A DNA stretch of 64,000 bases from Comamonas sp. NLF-1-9 (GCF_019195435.1 NZ_CP078069.1:2790001-2854000); one strand, 5' to 3'; positions 18,565-26,939 are shown, counted from the stretch's first letter. The notes: generated by a model not told the origin, from the letters alone. Made by a program: numbers and translations.

Positions 18565-19508
18565 TCGAGAAAGTGTTGTTTGGGCAATGAATCCAAAATG
18601 GCACGCGCTTCAATTTCTATTCCTTCCAGTGAAGAATACAGGGGGGCGTACCCGATGCTCGAAGCTTGTTTGCCAGTTGGATAGTAATTGACTTTCGTAT
18701 TGATTTTGGGCAACCCGTTTTTCTTGGCCTCCTTGTAAACCAGCCCGAAATTTTCACTCATGAACTGAAGCAGTGCTTTTTTGGACACCGGAGCGCGGCT
18801 GTAGCAATCGAGCACTCGATTTTCGAAAGGAGAGGCCAGTACTTTTTCAATCAATTGATGAAAATCCACTGGATGCAAATAATCGCGCACAATGTGATCG
18901 GACGAAACTTCCAGAGTTGATCTATTGTGTATGGCACGGAGTATTTCAGAAATGAAAAATTGCGCACCCAAGTCTTGTGACCGACTGAAATAACTAAAAA
19001 TGCGGACGTCGACAATCCCCAGATGATCCAGGGAGCGATGGTTCAACTCGGTGCACAACTTTGAAATTCCATACCAATCCGCGGGTTGGGGCTGGTTTAT
19101 TTCCACAGTTGCATGCGTGTGCATGTTGGGCGGCACGAGAAAAGACGATCCGTATGTTGCGCCGCTACTCAAAAATATATATCGGCAGTCCGTGTGAGAT
19201 GCCAAATAATCCAATGCAATCTGGTCAAATTGGCGGGTTGTTTCAAATATCTTCCTGCCCATGGCCAATGCCGTTGCTGGGTTGCCTGCCCCTACAAAAT
19301 TGATTATTGCGTCAAATGTCTTTTCCGTGGAGAAATGGTCAAAGTTGGAGATGACGGGGCGATTTGAGTGATCGACACTGCTTAGCCAATGCTCTACCGC
19401 ATCAGGCCGACGCGCAAACAACGTCAAGTCGTGATCGTTTTTTTCAAGAAAACACTTGATCAAATCTTTGGCGATTTGGCTTGTGGCCCCAAGTATGGCA
19501 ATTCTCAT
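18561..19508 (-). CDS. NAD-dependent epimerase/reductase (extended SDR)
   Basis: A 315-residue extended short-chain dehydrogenase. The N-terminal Rossmann motif is GATSQIA (7-13), the active site is Ser114/Ser115 with Tyr146 and Lys150 in WYGISK, and the substrate half carries VRIFSYFSRSQD. The family includes nucleotide-sugar epimerases, dehydratases and 4-ketoreductases, and the sequence alone does not separate these. With an upstream set that makes a CDP-4-ketosugar and a downstream transketolase, a reductase of the 4-keto or newly added keto group is the most sensible guess. It starts 6 bp after the methyltransferase and overlaps the transketolase N subunit by 4 bp. Confidence 0.82.
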   Translation of the reverse strand: MRIAILGATSQIAKDLIKCFLEKNDHDLTLFARRPDAVEHWLSSVDHSNRPVISNFDHFSTEKTFDAIINFVGAGNPATALAMGRKIFETTRQFDQIALDYLASHTDCRYIFLSSGATYGSSFLVPPNMHTHATVEINQPQPADWYGISKLCTELNHRSLDHLGIVDVRIFSYFSRSQDLGAQFFISEILRAIHNRSTLEVSSDHIVRDYLHPVDFHQLIEKVLASPFENRVLDCYSRAPVSKKALLQFMSENFGLVYKEAKKNGLPKINTKVNYYPTGKQASSIGYAPLYSSLEGIEIEARAILDSLPKQHFLE

Positions 19509-19514
19509 TGGAAT

Positions 19515-20291
19515 TCACAATTCTATATAGGAAATCCATGGGTCAATAGTGAATCGATTGATTCTGTGACTATTTATCCCCATGACCTCTTCCAGTGCCC
19601 GGGTTTCTCCTGGAAAAGAATTGCAATTGATTTCGTCAAATGCGACTATTGCGCCCTTCGGCATTTTTGGCAGGAAAAGTTCGAGCGCTCTTTTGGTTGG
19701 CTCATACAAATCGAAATCCAGATACAGCAGCGAGATAATTGTATGGGGGTTGTCTTGAAGATATTTCTCTGACGTTTCAAAAAAATCACCGGAAACGAAA
19801 TCGATATTGTTGATGTGCGAAAGGTGTCGTTCTTTGTTGTGTTTTTTCGCCGAGGCAAGTAATTCTTCAAGACTTGATCCGCGCAGATCACCAACTTTGT
19901 TTTGGAATTCGGCGGTATTGTCCATGTCTTTATTTATGCCCGGGAAGCCATTGAATGTATCGAATCCCACGATTTTTCGCGTGTGATTTGCTGGTTCATA
20001 AATATTGCTTAACTGAGCCCATGAAAACAGGCCTGCACCGTTGAATACTCCACACTCTACGATTATCCCTGTGACTCCCAATATTTTCTTGAATAATTCA
20101 TGCTTTGCCAAAAACCTTGCAATGGATCTTTTCGGCACAAATCGCGGAAAGGCTTCAAGCTTGTCTATCAATGGTATTGAGGATTTTGCAAATGCCTGTT
20201 CGGTCAGGGAATAGGAAATTTTGTCGTTTTCCGAATGACGGCTGCCCAATGTCCCATTGGGGCTGATTGCGAGCGGGATGTCCTGTTTCAT
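19515..20291 (-). CDS. TylF/MycF-like SAM-dependent sugar O-methyltransferase
   Basis: A 258-residue protein of the TylF (macrocin O-methyltransferase) family. The SAM site is IVECGVFNGAG (about 77-87), followed by GFDTFNGFPG, the metal/catalytic acidic region LYLDFDLYEPT and the FDEINCNSFPGE motif, typical of these Mg-dependent sugar methyltransferases. It probably O-methylates the sugar made by this operon, either as nucleotide sugar or after transfer. ATG 20291 (MKQDIPLAIS) is chosen; a TTG 75 bp upstream would add a hydrophobic stretch not seen in the family. This gene is among the most AT-rich in the window, consistent with acquisition by transfer. Confidence 0.8.
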   Translation of the reverse strand: MKQDIPLAISPNGTLGSRHSENDKISYSLTEQAFAKSSIPLIDKLEAFPRFVPKRSIARFLAKHELFKKILGVTGIIVECGVFNGAGLFSWAQLSNIYEPANHTRKIVGFDTFNGFPGINKDMDNTAEFQNKVGDLRGSSLEELLASAKKHNKERHLSHINNIDFVSGDFFETSEKYLQDNPHTIISLLYLDFDLYEPTKRALELFLPKMPKGAIVAFDEINCNSFPGETRALEEVMGINSHRINRFTIDPWISYIEL

Positions 20292-20325
20292 GGCAATCCA
20301 GATCCAAATTATTATTGCGACAAAG

Positions 20326-20418
20326 TCATGCAAATAGAGAGCCAGCGTGGTAGCGATTCGGCTCAATCAAAAACAAGCTTTTGAGCGAAACCTTGTCGCG
20401 TTGGCTGATCGCTCGCAT
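20326..20418 (-). CDS. Small ORF with strong ribosome site at the rfbH/methyltransferase junction
   Basis: A 30-codon frame beginning MRAISQRDKVSLKS follows a textbook ribosome site (GGAGAAACGCC-ATG) 18 bp after rfbH, and ends before the methyltransferase. I recognise no family. It may be the surviving 5' end of a gene replaced when the AT-richer block arrived, or a short leader peptide. The base composition changes sharply across it. Confidence 0.3.
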   Translation of the reverse strand: MRAISQRDKVSLKSLFLIEPNRYHAGSLFA

Positions 20419-20436
20419 GGCGTTTCTCCGATTCGT

Positions 20437-21753
20437 TCATTCAAAGTCGACGCCCAGATAGGCCCGGATGCTCTTGGCGGCAAATTCCAGCATCTCCTGC
20501 GTCAGCGCCGGTTGCACGCCGATCCAGAAGGTGTCGTTCATCACCTTGTCGGTGTGCTCCAGCGTGCCACTCACGCGGTAGTTGCGGCCCAGCATATAAG
20601 GCTGGCGCGTGAGGTTTCCGGCGAAAAGCAGGCGGGTTCCCACTTTGTTCTGATCCAGGTAGGTGAGCAGGTCCAGACGCGAAACCGGGGCGTTGTCGCG
20701 CAGCGTGATGGGAAAGCCGAACCACGAGGGGTCGCTGCCCGGCGTGGCGTGGGGCAGGATGAGAAATTCTTCGCAGTCGCGCAGCCGCTCGTGCAGCCAA
20801 GCGAAATTGGCTTTGCGCCGGGCAATGAATTGATCGGCCTTTTCAAGCTGCGCCAGGCCGCAGGCGGCCTGCATGTCGGTGATCTTGAGGTTGTAGCCCA
20901 GGTGGCTGTAGGTGTATTTGTGGTCGTAGCCCATGGGCAGGGTGCCGAACTGCTGGGCAAAGCGCTTGCAGCAGGTGTTGTCCTTGCCGGGCGCGCAGTA
21001 GCAGTCGCGCCCCCAGTCGCGAAAGCTCTCGGCGATCAATTTGAGTTCATCGTTGTTGGTGAACACCGCGCCGCCCTCGCCCATGGTGATGTGGTGCGCA
21101 GGATAGAAGCTCAGCGTGCCGATGTCGCCGAAGCTGCCTACCTTGCGGCCCTGCCAGGTGGAGCCGAGCGCGTCGCAGCAGTCCTCGATCAGCCACAGGC
21201 CGTGCTTTTTGCACAGCGCGGTGACGACGTCCAGGTTGAACGGGTTGCCCAGCGTGTGGGCCAGCATGATTGCCTTGGTTTTCGGGCCGATGGCCGCCTC
21301 GATCCGGCTGGCGTCGATGTTGTAGCTGCCCAGCTCGATGTCGACGAATACCGGCACGGCGCCAAATTGCAGCATGGGGTTGACCGTGGTCGGAAAGCCT
21401 GCGGCCACGCCGATCACCTCGTCGCCCGGGCGGATGGCGCGGCTGCCCAGCCGCGGGCTGGTCAGCGTGCTGAACGCGACCAGGTTGGCCGAGGAGCCCG
21501 AATTGACGGTGATGGCGTGGCGCACGCCCAAAAAGGCCGCCAGCTTGAGTTCGAAGGCGGCGTTGAAGCGGCCGGTGGTCAGCCAGCCATCCAGGCTGGC
21601 CTCGACCATGTATTTGAGTTCCTCTGCGCCTAGCAGCTTGCCCGAGGGCGGCACAGGCGTGCTGCCGGGCTCGAAGGCCTGCGGGCGCAGGCTGGCGGCG
21701 GCGTACTGCTCGACCAGCCGGGCAATGTCGGCGCGAATTTCTTGCGGCGTCAT
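20437..21753 (-). CDS. rfbH: CDP-4-dehydro-6-deoxyglucose-3-dehydrase (E1, iron-sulfur PMP enzyme)
   Basis: A 438-residue PLP-fold protein. It preserves every diagnostic feature of E1/RfbH. Histidine (residue 220 or 221, in [12 protein letters not shown]) occupies the usual Schiff-base lysine position. Cysteines 193, 251, 253 and 261 give exactly the C-X57-C-X1-C-X7-C pattern that binds its [2Fe-2S] cluster. With a reductase partner E1 removes the C3 hydroxyl of CDP-4-keto-6-deoxyglucose, giving the 3,6-dideoxy-4-keto sugar. The start at 21753 overlaps the rfbG stop by 4 bp; a longer upstream frame is spurious. No E3 reductase gene (ascD/ddhD/rfbI) is in the window. Confidence 0.95.
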   Translation of the reverse strand: MTPQEIRADIARLVEQYAAASLRPQAFEPGSTPVPPSGKLLGAEELKYMVEASLDGWLTTGRFNAAFELKLAAFLGVRHAITVNSGSSANLVAFSTLTSPRLGSRAIRPGDEVIGVAAGFPTTVNPMLQFGAVPVFVDIELGSYNIDASRIEAAIGPKTKAIMLAHTLGNPFNLDVVTALCKKHGLWLIEDCCDALGSTWQGRKVGSFGDIGTLSFYPAHHITMGEGGAVFTNNDELKLIAESFRDWGRDCYCAPGKDNTCCKRFAQQFGTLPMGYDHKYTYSHLGYNLKITDMQAACGLAQLEKADQFIARRKANFAWLHERLRDCEEFLILPHATPGSDPSWFGFPITLRDNAPVSRLDLLTYLDQNKVGTRLLFAGNLTRQPYMLGRNYRVSGTLEHTDKVMNDTFWIGVQPALTQEMLEFAAKSIRAYLGVDFE

Positions 21754-22829
21754 GGGCTTTCCTCGAAGGCGCGCAGGTCGGCCAGGCACAAGGCGCGGGC
21801 GTCCTGCCCTGCGGCCTGGGCGCGGTACCAGGCCATGGTGCGCGCCACGGCCTGCTCCAGTGTCCAGCGCGGCGCCACGCCCAGCGTCTGGCGGGCCTGG
21901 GCGGTTTCCAGTGCAAGCCAACCGGCCTCGTGCGGCTGATTATTACTATTTTGATAGCTGATTGCGCTTGTTGGATAAGCGCCAGAGGCCAATTTCAATA
22001 CAAATTCGACCGTCGCCGCTTCATGCGGCAGCGGGCCGAAGTTGTAGGCCCCCGCCAGTTCGGGCTGCTCCCACAGGCGCTCGGCCAGTCTCAGATAGGC
22101 GGCCAGCGGTTCGAGTACGTGCTGCCAGGGGCGGGTGGCCTGCGGGTTGCGGATCACCAGCTCTTGCCCTGCGCCCCAGGCGCGCACGGCGTCGGGGATG
22201 AGGCGGTCCTCGGCCCAGTCGCCGCCTCCAATCACGTTGCCCGCGCGCGCGGTGGCCAGCGCCAGGCCCTGGGCCTGCAAAAAGGCGCTGCGGTAGCTGG
22301 CCGCGACCAGTTCGCACGCGGCCTTGCTGGCGCTGTAGGGGTCGTGGCCGCCGAGCGCGTCGTCCTCGCGGTAGGGCCAGGCCCATTCGCGGTTGCGGTA
22401 GACCTTGTCGGTGGTGACGACGACGGCCACGCGGGCGTCGCTCTGGCCGCGCAGCGCATCGAGCACATGGGCCGTGCCCTGCACGTTCGTGGCCCAGGTG
22501 GCCAGCGGCTCGGCGTAGCTCTGGCGCACCAGGGCCTGCGCGGCCAGGTGCAGCACGATCTGCGGGCGCGCCTTGCGCACGATGGTGGCCACGGCCTGCG
22601 CATCGCGGATATCGGTGCAATGGCTGGCCTGCAAGTCGCCTGCGATCCTTGCCAGGGTGAACAGATTGGGTCTGCCGACCGGTGCGAGCGACAGGCCCGT
22701 GACCTCGGCGCCGAGCTCTGTCAGCCACAGTGCCAGCCACGCGCCCTTGAAGCCGCTGTGGCCGGTGAGCAGCACGCGCTTGCCGCGCCAGAAGGCGAGC
22801 GACGGGGCAGGGGTGGCGTTCACCAGCAT
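21750..22829 (-). CDS. rfbG: CDP-glucose 4,6-dehydratase
   Basis: A 359-residue extended SDR. It shows the NAD-binding [10 protein letters not shown] motif (about 25-34), the [11 protein letters not shown] strand with active-site Thr/Asp, and YSASK with catalytic Tyr and Lys (about 167-171). It converts CDP-glucose to CDP-4-keto-6-deoxyglucose. It overlaps rfbF by 10 bp and rfbH by 4 bp, so the three are tightly coupled. Unusually, near its 3' end the reading frame runs through a copy of the dispersed AAGCGC repeat (21947-22000), which supplies the [16 protein letters not shown] segment before the conserved [10 protein letters not shown] motif. The frame is intact, so the protein probably still works. 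Confidence 0.95.
   Translation of the reverse strand: MLVNATPAPSLAFWRGKRVLLTGHSGFKGAWLALWLTELGAEVTGLSLAPVGRPNLFTLARIAGDLQASHCTDIRDAQAVATIVRKARPQIVLHLAAQALVRQSYAEPLATWATNVQGTAHVLDALRGQSDARVAVVVTTDKVYRNREWAWPYREDDALGGHDPYSASKAACELVAASYRSAFLQAQGLALATARAGNVIGGGDWAEDRLIPDAVRAWGAGQELVIRNPQATRPWQHVLEPLAAYLRLAERLWEQPELAGAYNFGPLPHEAATVEFVLKLASGAYPTSAISYQNSNNQPHEAGWLALETAQARQTLGVAPRWTLEQAVARTMAWYRAQAAGQDARALCLADLRAFEESP
21947..22000 (+). repeat. AAGCGC-core repeat inside rfbG, copy 2
   Basis: TATTTTGATAGCTG followed by a GCGCTTGTTGGATAAGCGCCAG palindrome and GGCCAATTT. It is the cleanest copy of the family in the window and lies entirely within coding sequence, translated in frame on the minus strand. 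Confidence 0.8.
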
Positions 22830-23590
22830 TTCCAGGGCGCCTGGCCGCTGGCCCAGAGCTCTTCGAGCAGGTTTTTCTCGCGCAGCGTGTCCATGGGCTG
22901 CCAGAAGCCGTGGTGCTCGAAGGCGCGCAATTGGTTCTGACTCGCCAAGGTCTTCATCGGCGTGGATTCCCACGGGCTTGCGTCGCCATCGATGAGCCCG
23001 ATGACCTCGGGCTGCAGCACGAAGAAGCCGCCATTGATCCAGCCGCCGTCGCCGGCCGGCTTTTCTTCAAAACCGGTGACTGCACCGCCCTCGTGCGCCA
23101 GCGTGCCGAAGCGACCCGGCGGCTGCACGGCGGTGATGGTGGCCAGCCGCCCGTGCGCGCGGTGAAACGCAAACTGCTCCTCCATGTCCAGATCGGCCAC
23201 GCCGTCGCCGTAGGTGAAGCAGAAGGTTTCGCCGGGGTCCAGGTACTCGCGCACGCGGCGCAGGCGACCGCCGGTCTGGGTGTTCTCGCCGGTATCGACC
23301 AGGGTCACGCGCCAGGGCTCGGCGTGGCGGTGGTGTACTTGCATGCGGTTTTCCGCCATGTCAAAGGTGACGTCGGACATGTGCAGGAAGTAATTGGCGA
23401 AGTACTCCTTGATGACATAGCCCTTGTAGCCCAGGCAGACGATGAAGTCGTTCACGCCGTGGGCGGAATAGATCTTCATGATGTGCCACAGGATGGGCCG
23501 CCCGCCGATCTCGATCATGGGCTTGGGGCGCAGGTGCGACTCTTCGGCGATGCGGGTTCCAAGCCCGCCGGCAAGGAGGACGGCTTTCAT
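22820..23590 (-). CDS. rfbF: Glucose-1-phosphate cytidylyltransferase
   Basis: A 256-residue nucleotidyltransferase. The signature is at the N-terminus: MKAVLLAGGLGTRIAEES followed by RPKPMIEIGGRPILWHIMKIY, where the GGLGTR loop and the second lysine bind CTP and sugar phosphate. It makes CDP-glucose from CTP and glucose-1-phosphate, the first step of the CDP-3,6-dideoxyhexose pathway. It is the first gene of the minus-strand sugar operon. ATG 23590 is chosen over one 12 bp upstream because the family starts MKAVxLAGG. Promoter signals lie in the 222 bp shared with the divergent motA. Confidence 0.95.
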   Translation of the reverse strand: MKAVLLAGGLGTRIAEESHLRPKPMIEIGGRPILWHIMKIYSAHGVNDFIVCLGYKGYVIKEYFANYFLHMSDVTFDMAENRMQVHHRHAEPWRVTLVDTGENTQTGGRLRRVREYLDPGETFCFTYGDGVADLDMEEQFAFHRAHGRLATITAVQPPGRFGTLAHEGGAVTGFEEKPAGDGGWINGGFFVLQPEVIGLIDGDASPWESTPMKTLASQNQLRAFEHHGFWQPMDTLREKNLLEELWASGQAPWKCW

Positions 23591-23597
23591 GGCGTGC

Positions 23598-23624
23598 AGC
23601 ATACCCAGTGCATGACGTGGTCAA
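23598..23624 (-). promoter_or_regulatory. Weak sigma70-like candidate for the rfbF operon
   Basis: Minus strand TTGACC (23619-23624) and TATGCT (23598-23603) are 15 bases apart, shorter than optimal. Transcription would begin nearly at the rfbF start codon. Confidence 0.3.
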
Positions 23625-23728
23625 AAGCCGCTGGGATGGGCGAAAACCCGGGTATCTTGCGCGATCGCGCCGCACTTGCCCGCAGGGCGCGGGCCCGGCA
23701 ATAGCGCCAAATGGCCGTGCTTTACAGT

Positions 23729-23755
23729 TCAAGTGAGGGGAACGGCGGTCGATAC
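23729..23755 (+). promoter_or_regulatory. Sigma28 promoter for motA-motB-cheY-cheZ
   Basis: TCAAGTGA, 11 bases, GTCGATAC, 57 bp upstream of motA. The spacer equals that of the other FliA sites in the window and the CGATA core is intact. Confidence 0.82.
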
Positions 23756-23812
23756 CCTTGCTAGGATCGGTGCGCCTTTGCGGGGTTTGCGCGCTCAACC
23801 AAGTCAACGCTC

Positions 23813-24673
23813 ATGTTCATCATCATCGGCTATGCCGTCGTCTTCGGAAGCGTCTTCGGCGTGTTCGTGGCGCACGGCGGAAACATCCATGTGCTCATGG
23901 AGGCCTTGCCGTTCGAGATGGCCACGATCGGCGGCGCGGCGGTGGGGGCCTTCGTGGTCAACAACCAGCCCAAGGTGCTCAAGGGGACGCTCTCGGCGCT
24001 GCCCAAGCTGTTCAAGGGCAGCCAGTACACCAAGGCGCGCTACATGGAGCTGCTGGCCATGCTCTACGAGATCCTGCAGAAGGCGCGCAAGGAAGGCCTG
24101 ATGGCCATCGAGGCCGACGTCGAGGAGCCGGAAAAGTCCGAGCTGTTCAAGAAATTCCCCACGGTGGGCAGCGACCACCATGTGCTCGAATTCACCACCG
24201 ACTACCTGCGCATGATGGTCTCGGGCAACCTCAACGCCCACGAGATCGAGGCGCTGATGGACAGCGAGATCGAAACCCACCACCAGGAGGCGCACGGCCC
24301 GGTGGCCGCGCTCACCCGCCTGGCGGGCGCGCTGCCGGCCTTCGGCATCGTGGCGGCGGTGCTCGGTGTGGTCAACACCATGGGCAACGTCGGCCAGCCG
24401 CCGGCGGTGCTCGGCGGCATGATCGCCTCGGCGCTGGTGGGCACCTTCCTGGGCATCTTCCTGGCCTACGCGGTGGCCGAGCCGCTCGCCGGCCTGCTCG
24501 AGCAGCGCAACGAGGACGCCAGCAAGGAGCTGGTGTGCATCAAGTCCACGTTGCTGGCCAGCATGCAGGGCTACAACCCGGCGACGGCCATCGAATTCGG
24601 GCGCAAGGTGCTGTTCTCCGACGTGCGCCCGAGCTTCATCGAACTGGAATCGCACGTGAAGGGCAAGAAATAG
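23813..24673 (+). CDS. motA: Flagellar motor stator protein MotA
   Basis: A 286-residue inner-membrane protein with four membrane helices: two at the N-terminus (from MFIIIGYAVVFGSVFGVFVAHGG), a large cytoplasmic loop (about 60-165) that contacts FliG, and two C-terminal helices including LPAFGIVAAVLGVVNTMGN, which contains a conserved Pro of the ion channel. With MotB it forms the proton-driven stator. It is expressed from a sigma28 promoter with motB and the chemotaxis output genes, so power and steering are made late with the filament. Confidence 0.97.
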   Translation: MFIIIGYAVVFGSVFGVFVAHGGNIHVLMEALPFEMATIGGAAVGAFVVNNQPKVLKGTLSALPKLFKGSQYTKARYMELLAMLYEILQKARKEGLMAIEADVEEPEKSELFKKFPTVGSDHHVLEFTTDYLRMMVSGNLNAHEIEALMDSEIETHHQEAHGPVAALTRLAGALPAFGIVAAVLGVVNTMGNVGQPPAVLGGMIASALVGTFLGIFLAYAVAEPLAGLLEQRNEDASKELVCIKSTLLASMQGYNPATAIEFGRKVLFSDVRPSFIELESHVKGKK

Positions 24674-24699
24674 GGCTTTGCAGCCCGCGGTGATGCGCC

Positions 24700-25662
24700 A
24701 TGGCGGACAAGAAACTGCAACCCATCATCATCAAGCGCGTGAAGAAGGCGGACCATGGCGCGCACGGCGGCGCCTGGAAGATCGCCTACGCCGACTTCGT
24801 GACCGCGATGATGGCCTTCTTCCTGCTGATGTGGCTGCTGGGCTCGACCAGCAAGGGCGACCTGCAGGGCATTGCCGAGTACTTCGCCTCACCGATGAAG
24901 GTGGCGATGCAGGGCGGCGACGGCGCGGGCAACAGCTCCAGCGTGATCCAGGGCGGCGGCACCGATCTGGCGCGCGTCTACGGCCAGATGCGCCGCAGCC
25001 AGGACAGTGACGCCGACAAGGGCCACACCAGCCAGCAGGCCCGACCCCAGAGCATCGAGGCCCAGCGTGCCGAGCGTGCGCGCATCGATGCGCAGCGCAT
25101 CAAGGAGCTGCAGGGCAAGCTCGAATCGGTGATCACCCAGGACATGGCGCTCAACGAATACCGCTCGCAGATCCGCATCGACGTCACGCCCGACGGCCTG
25201 CAGGTGCAGATCGTCGATGAGCAAAACCGCCCCATGTTCGACAGCGGCAGCGCGCTGGTCAAGAACTACATGCGCAGCATCCTGCGCGCCATCGGCGGGG
25301 CGCTGGGCGGGGTGGAAAACCGCGTCAGCATCGCCGGGCACACCGACGCCACGCCCTATGGCAACGGCGAGCGCGGCTACAGCAACTGGGAGCTTTCCGC
25401 CGACCGCGCCAACGCCTCGCGGCGCGAGCTGGTGGCCGGCGGCATGCCCGACGACAAGCTGATCCGCGTGGTGGGCCTGGCCGCCAGCGACCCGCTGCAG
25501 CCGCAGGAGCCGCGCGCCGCGGTAAACCGGCGCATCACCATCACGGTGCTCACGCGCGAGGCCGAAGAGCGCCTGATGGGCCACGACCTGCCGGCGCTGA
25601 GCCTGCCCGCTGGCCCGGCAGAGAAAAACCCGGACAATGCGGCCCCTGGGGCTGCCGGGTAA
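24700..25662 (+). CDS. motB: Flagellar motor stator protein MotB
   Basis: A 320-residue partner of MotA. The single N-terminal membrane helix carries the essential proton-binding Asp32 in AYADFVTAMMAFFLLMWLL. A plug region follows, and the C-terminal OmpA/MotB domain (about 150-285) has the peptidoglycan-binding signature SIAGHTDATPYG...WELSADRANASRREL. The C-terminus is a ~35-residue Pro/Ala tail. It lies 26 bp after motA. Confidence 0.97.
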   Translation: MADKKLQPIIIKRVKKADHGAHGGAWKIAYADFVTAMMAFFLLMWLLGSTSKGDLQGIAEYFASPMKVAMQGGDGAGNSSSVIQGGGTDLARVYGQMRRSQDSDADKGHTSQQARPQSIEAQRAERARIDAQRIKELQGKLESVITQDMALNEYRSQIRIDVTPDGLQVQIVDEQNRPMFDSGSALVKNYMRSILRAIGGALGGVENRVSIAGHTDATPYGNGERGYSNWELSADRANASRRELVAGGMPDDKLIRVVGLAASDPLQPQEPRAAVNRRITITVLTREAEERLMGHDLPALSLPAGPAEKNPDNAAPGAAG

Positions 25663-25730
25663 GCGCCGATGGCGGGCAGCGACGGCGGCCGCAATAATCC
25701 ATTACATGTGTTCGACCGAAAGGGTCTCCA

Positions 25731-26117
25731 GTGTCCTCAGCCCTTCGTTTCCTGATAGTTGACGATTTTTCGACGATGCGCCGCATCGTGCGCAACCTGC
25801 TCAAGGAGAGCGGGTTCACCGAAGCCGATGAAGCCGAAGACGGCGTGGTTGCGCTGCAGAAGCTGCGCAACAGCAAGTTCGACTTTGTCGTCTCCGACAT
25901 CAACATGCCCAACATGAACGGCTTTCAGTTGCTGGCGGAGATCAAGAAGGACGACGCGCTCAAGCACCTGCCGGTGCTGATGGTCACGGCCGAGGCGCGC
26001 AAGGAAGACATCGTTGCCGCCGCCCAGGGCGGGGCCGCGGGCTACATCGTCAAGCCCTTCACCAAGGCCACGCTCGAAGAAAAGGTCACGCTCATCCTCA
26101 AGAAACTGGGCTTGTAG
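25731..26117 (+). CDS. cheY: Chemotaxis response regulator CheY
   Basis: A 128-residue single receiver domain with all key residues: acidic pocket Asp11/Asp12, phospho-acceptor Asp56, switch Thr86 and Lys108. Phospho-CheY binds FliM to change motor rotation. The start is a GTG at 25731 ([18 protein letters not shown]), the position where CheY homologues begin. It precedes cheZ by 2 bp; the kinase CheA and receptors must be elsewhere. Confidence 0.97.
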   Translation: MSSALRFLIVDDFSTMRRIVRNLLKESGFTEADEAEDGVVALQKLRNSKFDFVVSDINMPNMNGFQLLAEIKKDDALKHLPVLMVTAEARKEDIVAAAQGGAAGYIVKPFTKATLEEKVTLILKKLGL

Positions 26118-26119
26118 AC

Positions 26120-26755
26120 ATGGCAAGCGAGGACCTCGCCGCAACGCCTGCGACCCCGGACGCCGAGGACGTGCACACGCGCATCGGCCAGCTCACGCGC
26201 CAGTTGCACACCGCACTTTCCGAGCTTGGCTACGCCAACCAGTTGCGCAGCACCATGAGCGAGCTGCCCGACGCGCAAAGCCGCCTGTCCTACATCTCGC
26301 GCCTGACTGGCCAGGCGGCGGAGAAGGTGCTGGGCCGCGTGGAGATGGCCAAGGCCATCCGCGACCGCGTGGCCGACGAGGGCGAGCGTACCTTCGACGC
26401 GCTGATGGCCGACCCGGTGGCGGCCGTGGCGCGCGGTGAGATCTACAACTTTCTCGTCGACCTGCGCCAGGCGGGCGAGGAGCTCGATGGCCATCTGACC
26501 GAAATCATGATGGCCCAGGACTTTCACGACCTCACCGGCCAGGTGATCGCGCGCGTGGTGAACCTGGCCGCGACCATCGAAGAGCAGCTGGTGCAGCTGG
26601 TGATCCAGACCGCGCCGCCGGGCACCGTGGTCCAGGCGGCGCCCGCCGAGCCGCCGCGCCTGCAGGGCCCGGTGGTCGAACCCGAGAAGAACCCCGGCGA
26701 GGTGGTTACCGACCAATCCCAGGTGGACGATTTGCTGGCCAGCCTGGGTTTTTGA
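26120..26755 (+). CDS. cheZ: CheY-P phosphatase CheZ
   Basis: A 211-residue helical protein with the CheZ active region (HLTEIMMAQDFHDLTGQVIARVV, about 125-147), including the Asp and Gln that attack CheY-P. The C-terminus (DQSQVDDLLASLGF) is the CheY-binding amphipathic helix. It ends the motA-cheZ transcript; a repeat that can form a hairpin follows directly. Confidence 0.95.
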   Translation: MASEDLAATPATPDAEDVHTRIGQLTRQLHTALSELGYANQLRSTMSELPDAQSRLSYISRLTGQAAEKVLGRVEMAKAIRDRVADEGERTFDALMADPVAAVARGEIYNFLVDLRQAGEELDGHLTEIMMAQDFHDLTGQVIARVVNLAATIEEQLVQLVIQTAPPGTVVQAAPAEPPRLQGPVVEPEKNPGEVVTDQSQVDDLLASLGF

Positions 26756-26770
26756 GCGGGCTGCTGTGTT

Positions 26771-26828
26771 ACAAGCAAAATCGGCTGCAAACGCTTTCTG
26801 GACAAGCGCTGACAGCTATCGTTTTGAT
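26771..26828 (-). repeat. AAGCGC-core repeat, copy 3 (after cheZ)
   Basis: Same orientation as the copy at 3918-3974: GCAAAATCGGC, AACGCTTTCTGGACAAGCGC hairpin core, CAGCTATCGTTTT. The rest of the cheZ-flhB gap (26829-26939) holds a GC-rich element ending TTCGGGCTTTAG and the likely flhB promoter. Confidence 0.75.
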
Positions 26829-26885
26829 GACTTCAGCTCGACGCCGGCTGGGCTGAACAAGGCCCTTGCGGCCCCGCTGTTCGGG

Positions 26886-26914
26886 CTTTAGCCCGCGCGC
26901 CATCTCCCGACAAT
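26886..26914 (+). promoter_or_regulatory. Candidate promoter of flhB (CTTTAG-N17-GACAAT)
   Basis: CTTTAG (26886-26891) and GACAAT (26909-26914) are 17 bases apart. The same hexamers and spacing recur upstream of flgI (41270-41298) and, with CATAAT, upstream of flgB (34951-34979). The 36 bp ending at CTTTAG also align with those before flgI. Confidence 0.5.
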
Positions 26915-26939
26915 GGCCTGACCCCACGGGCAGGCCGAG

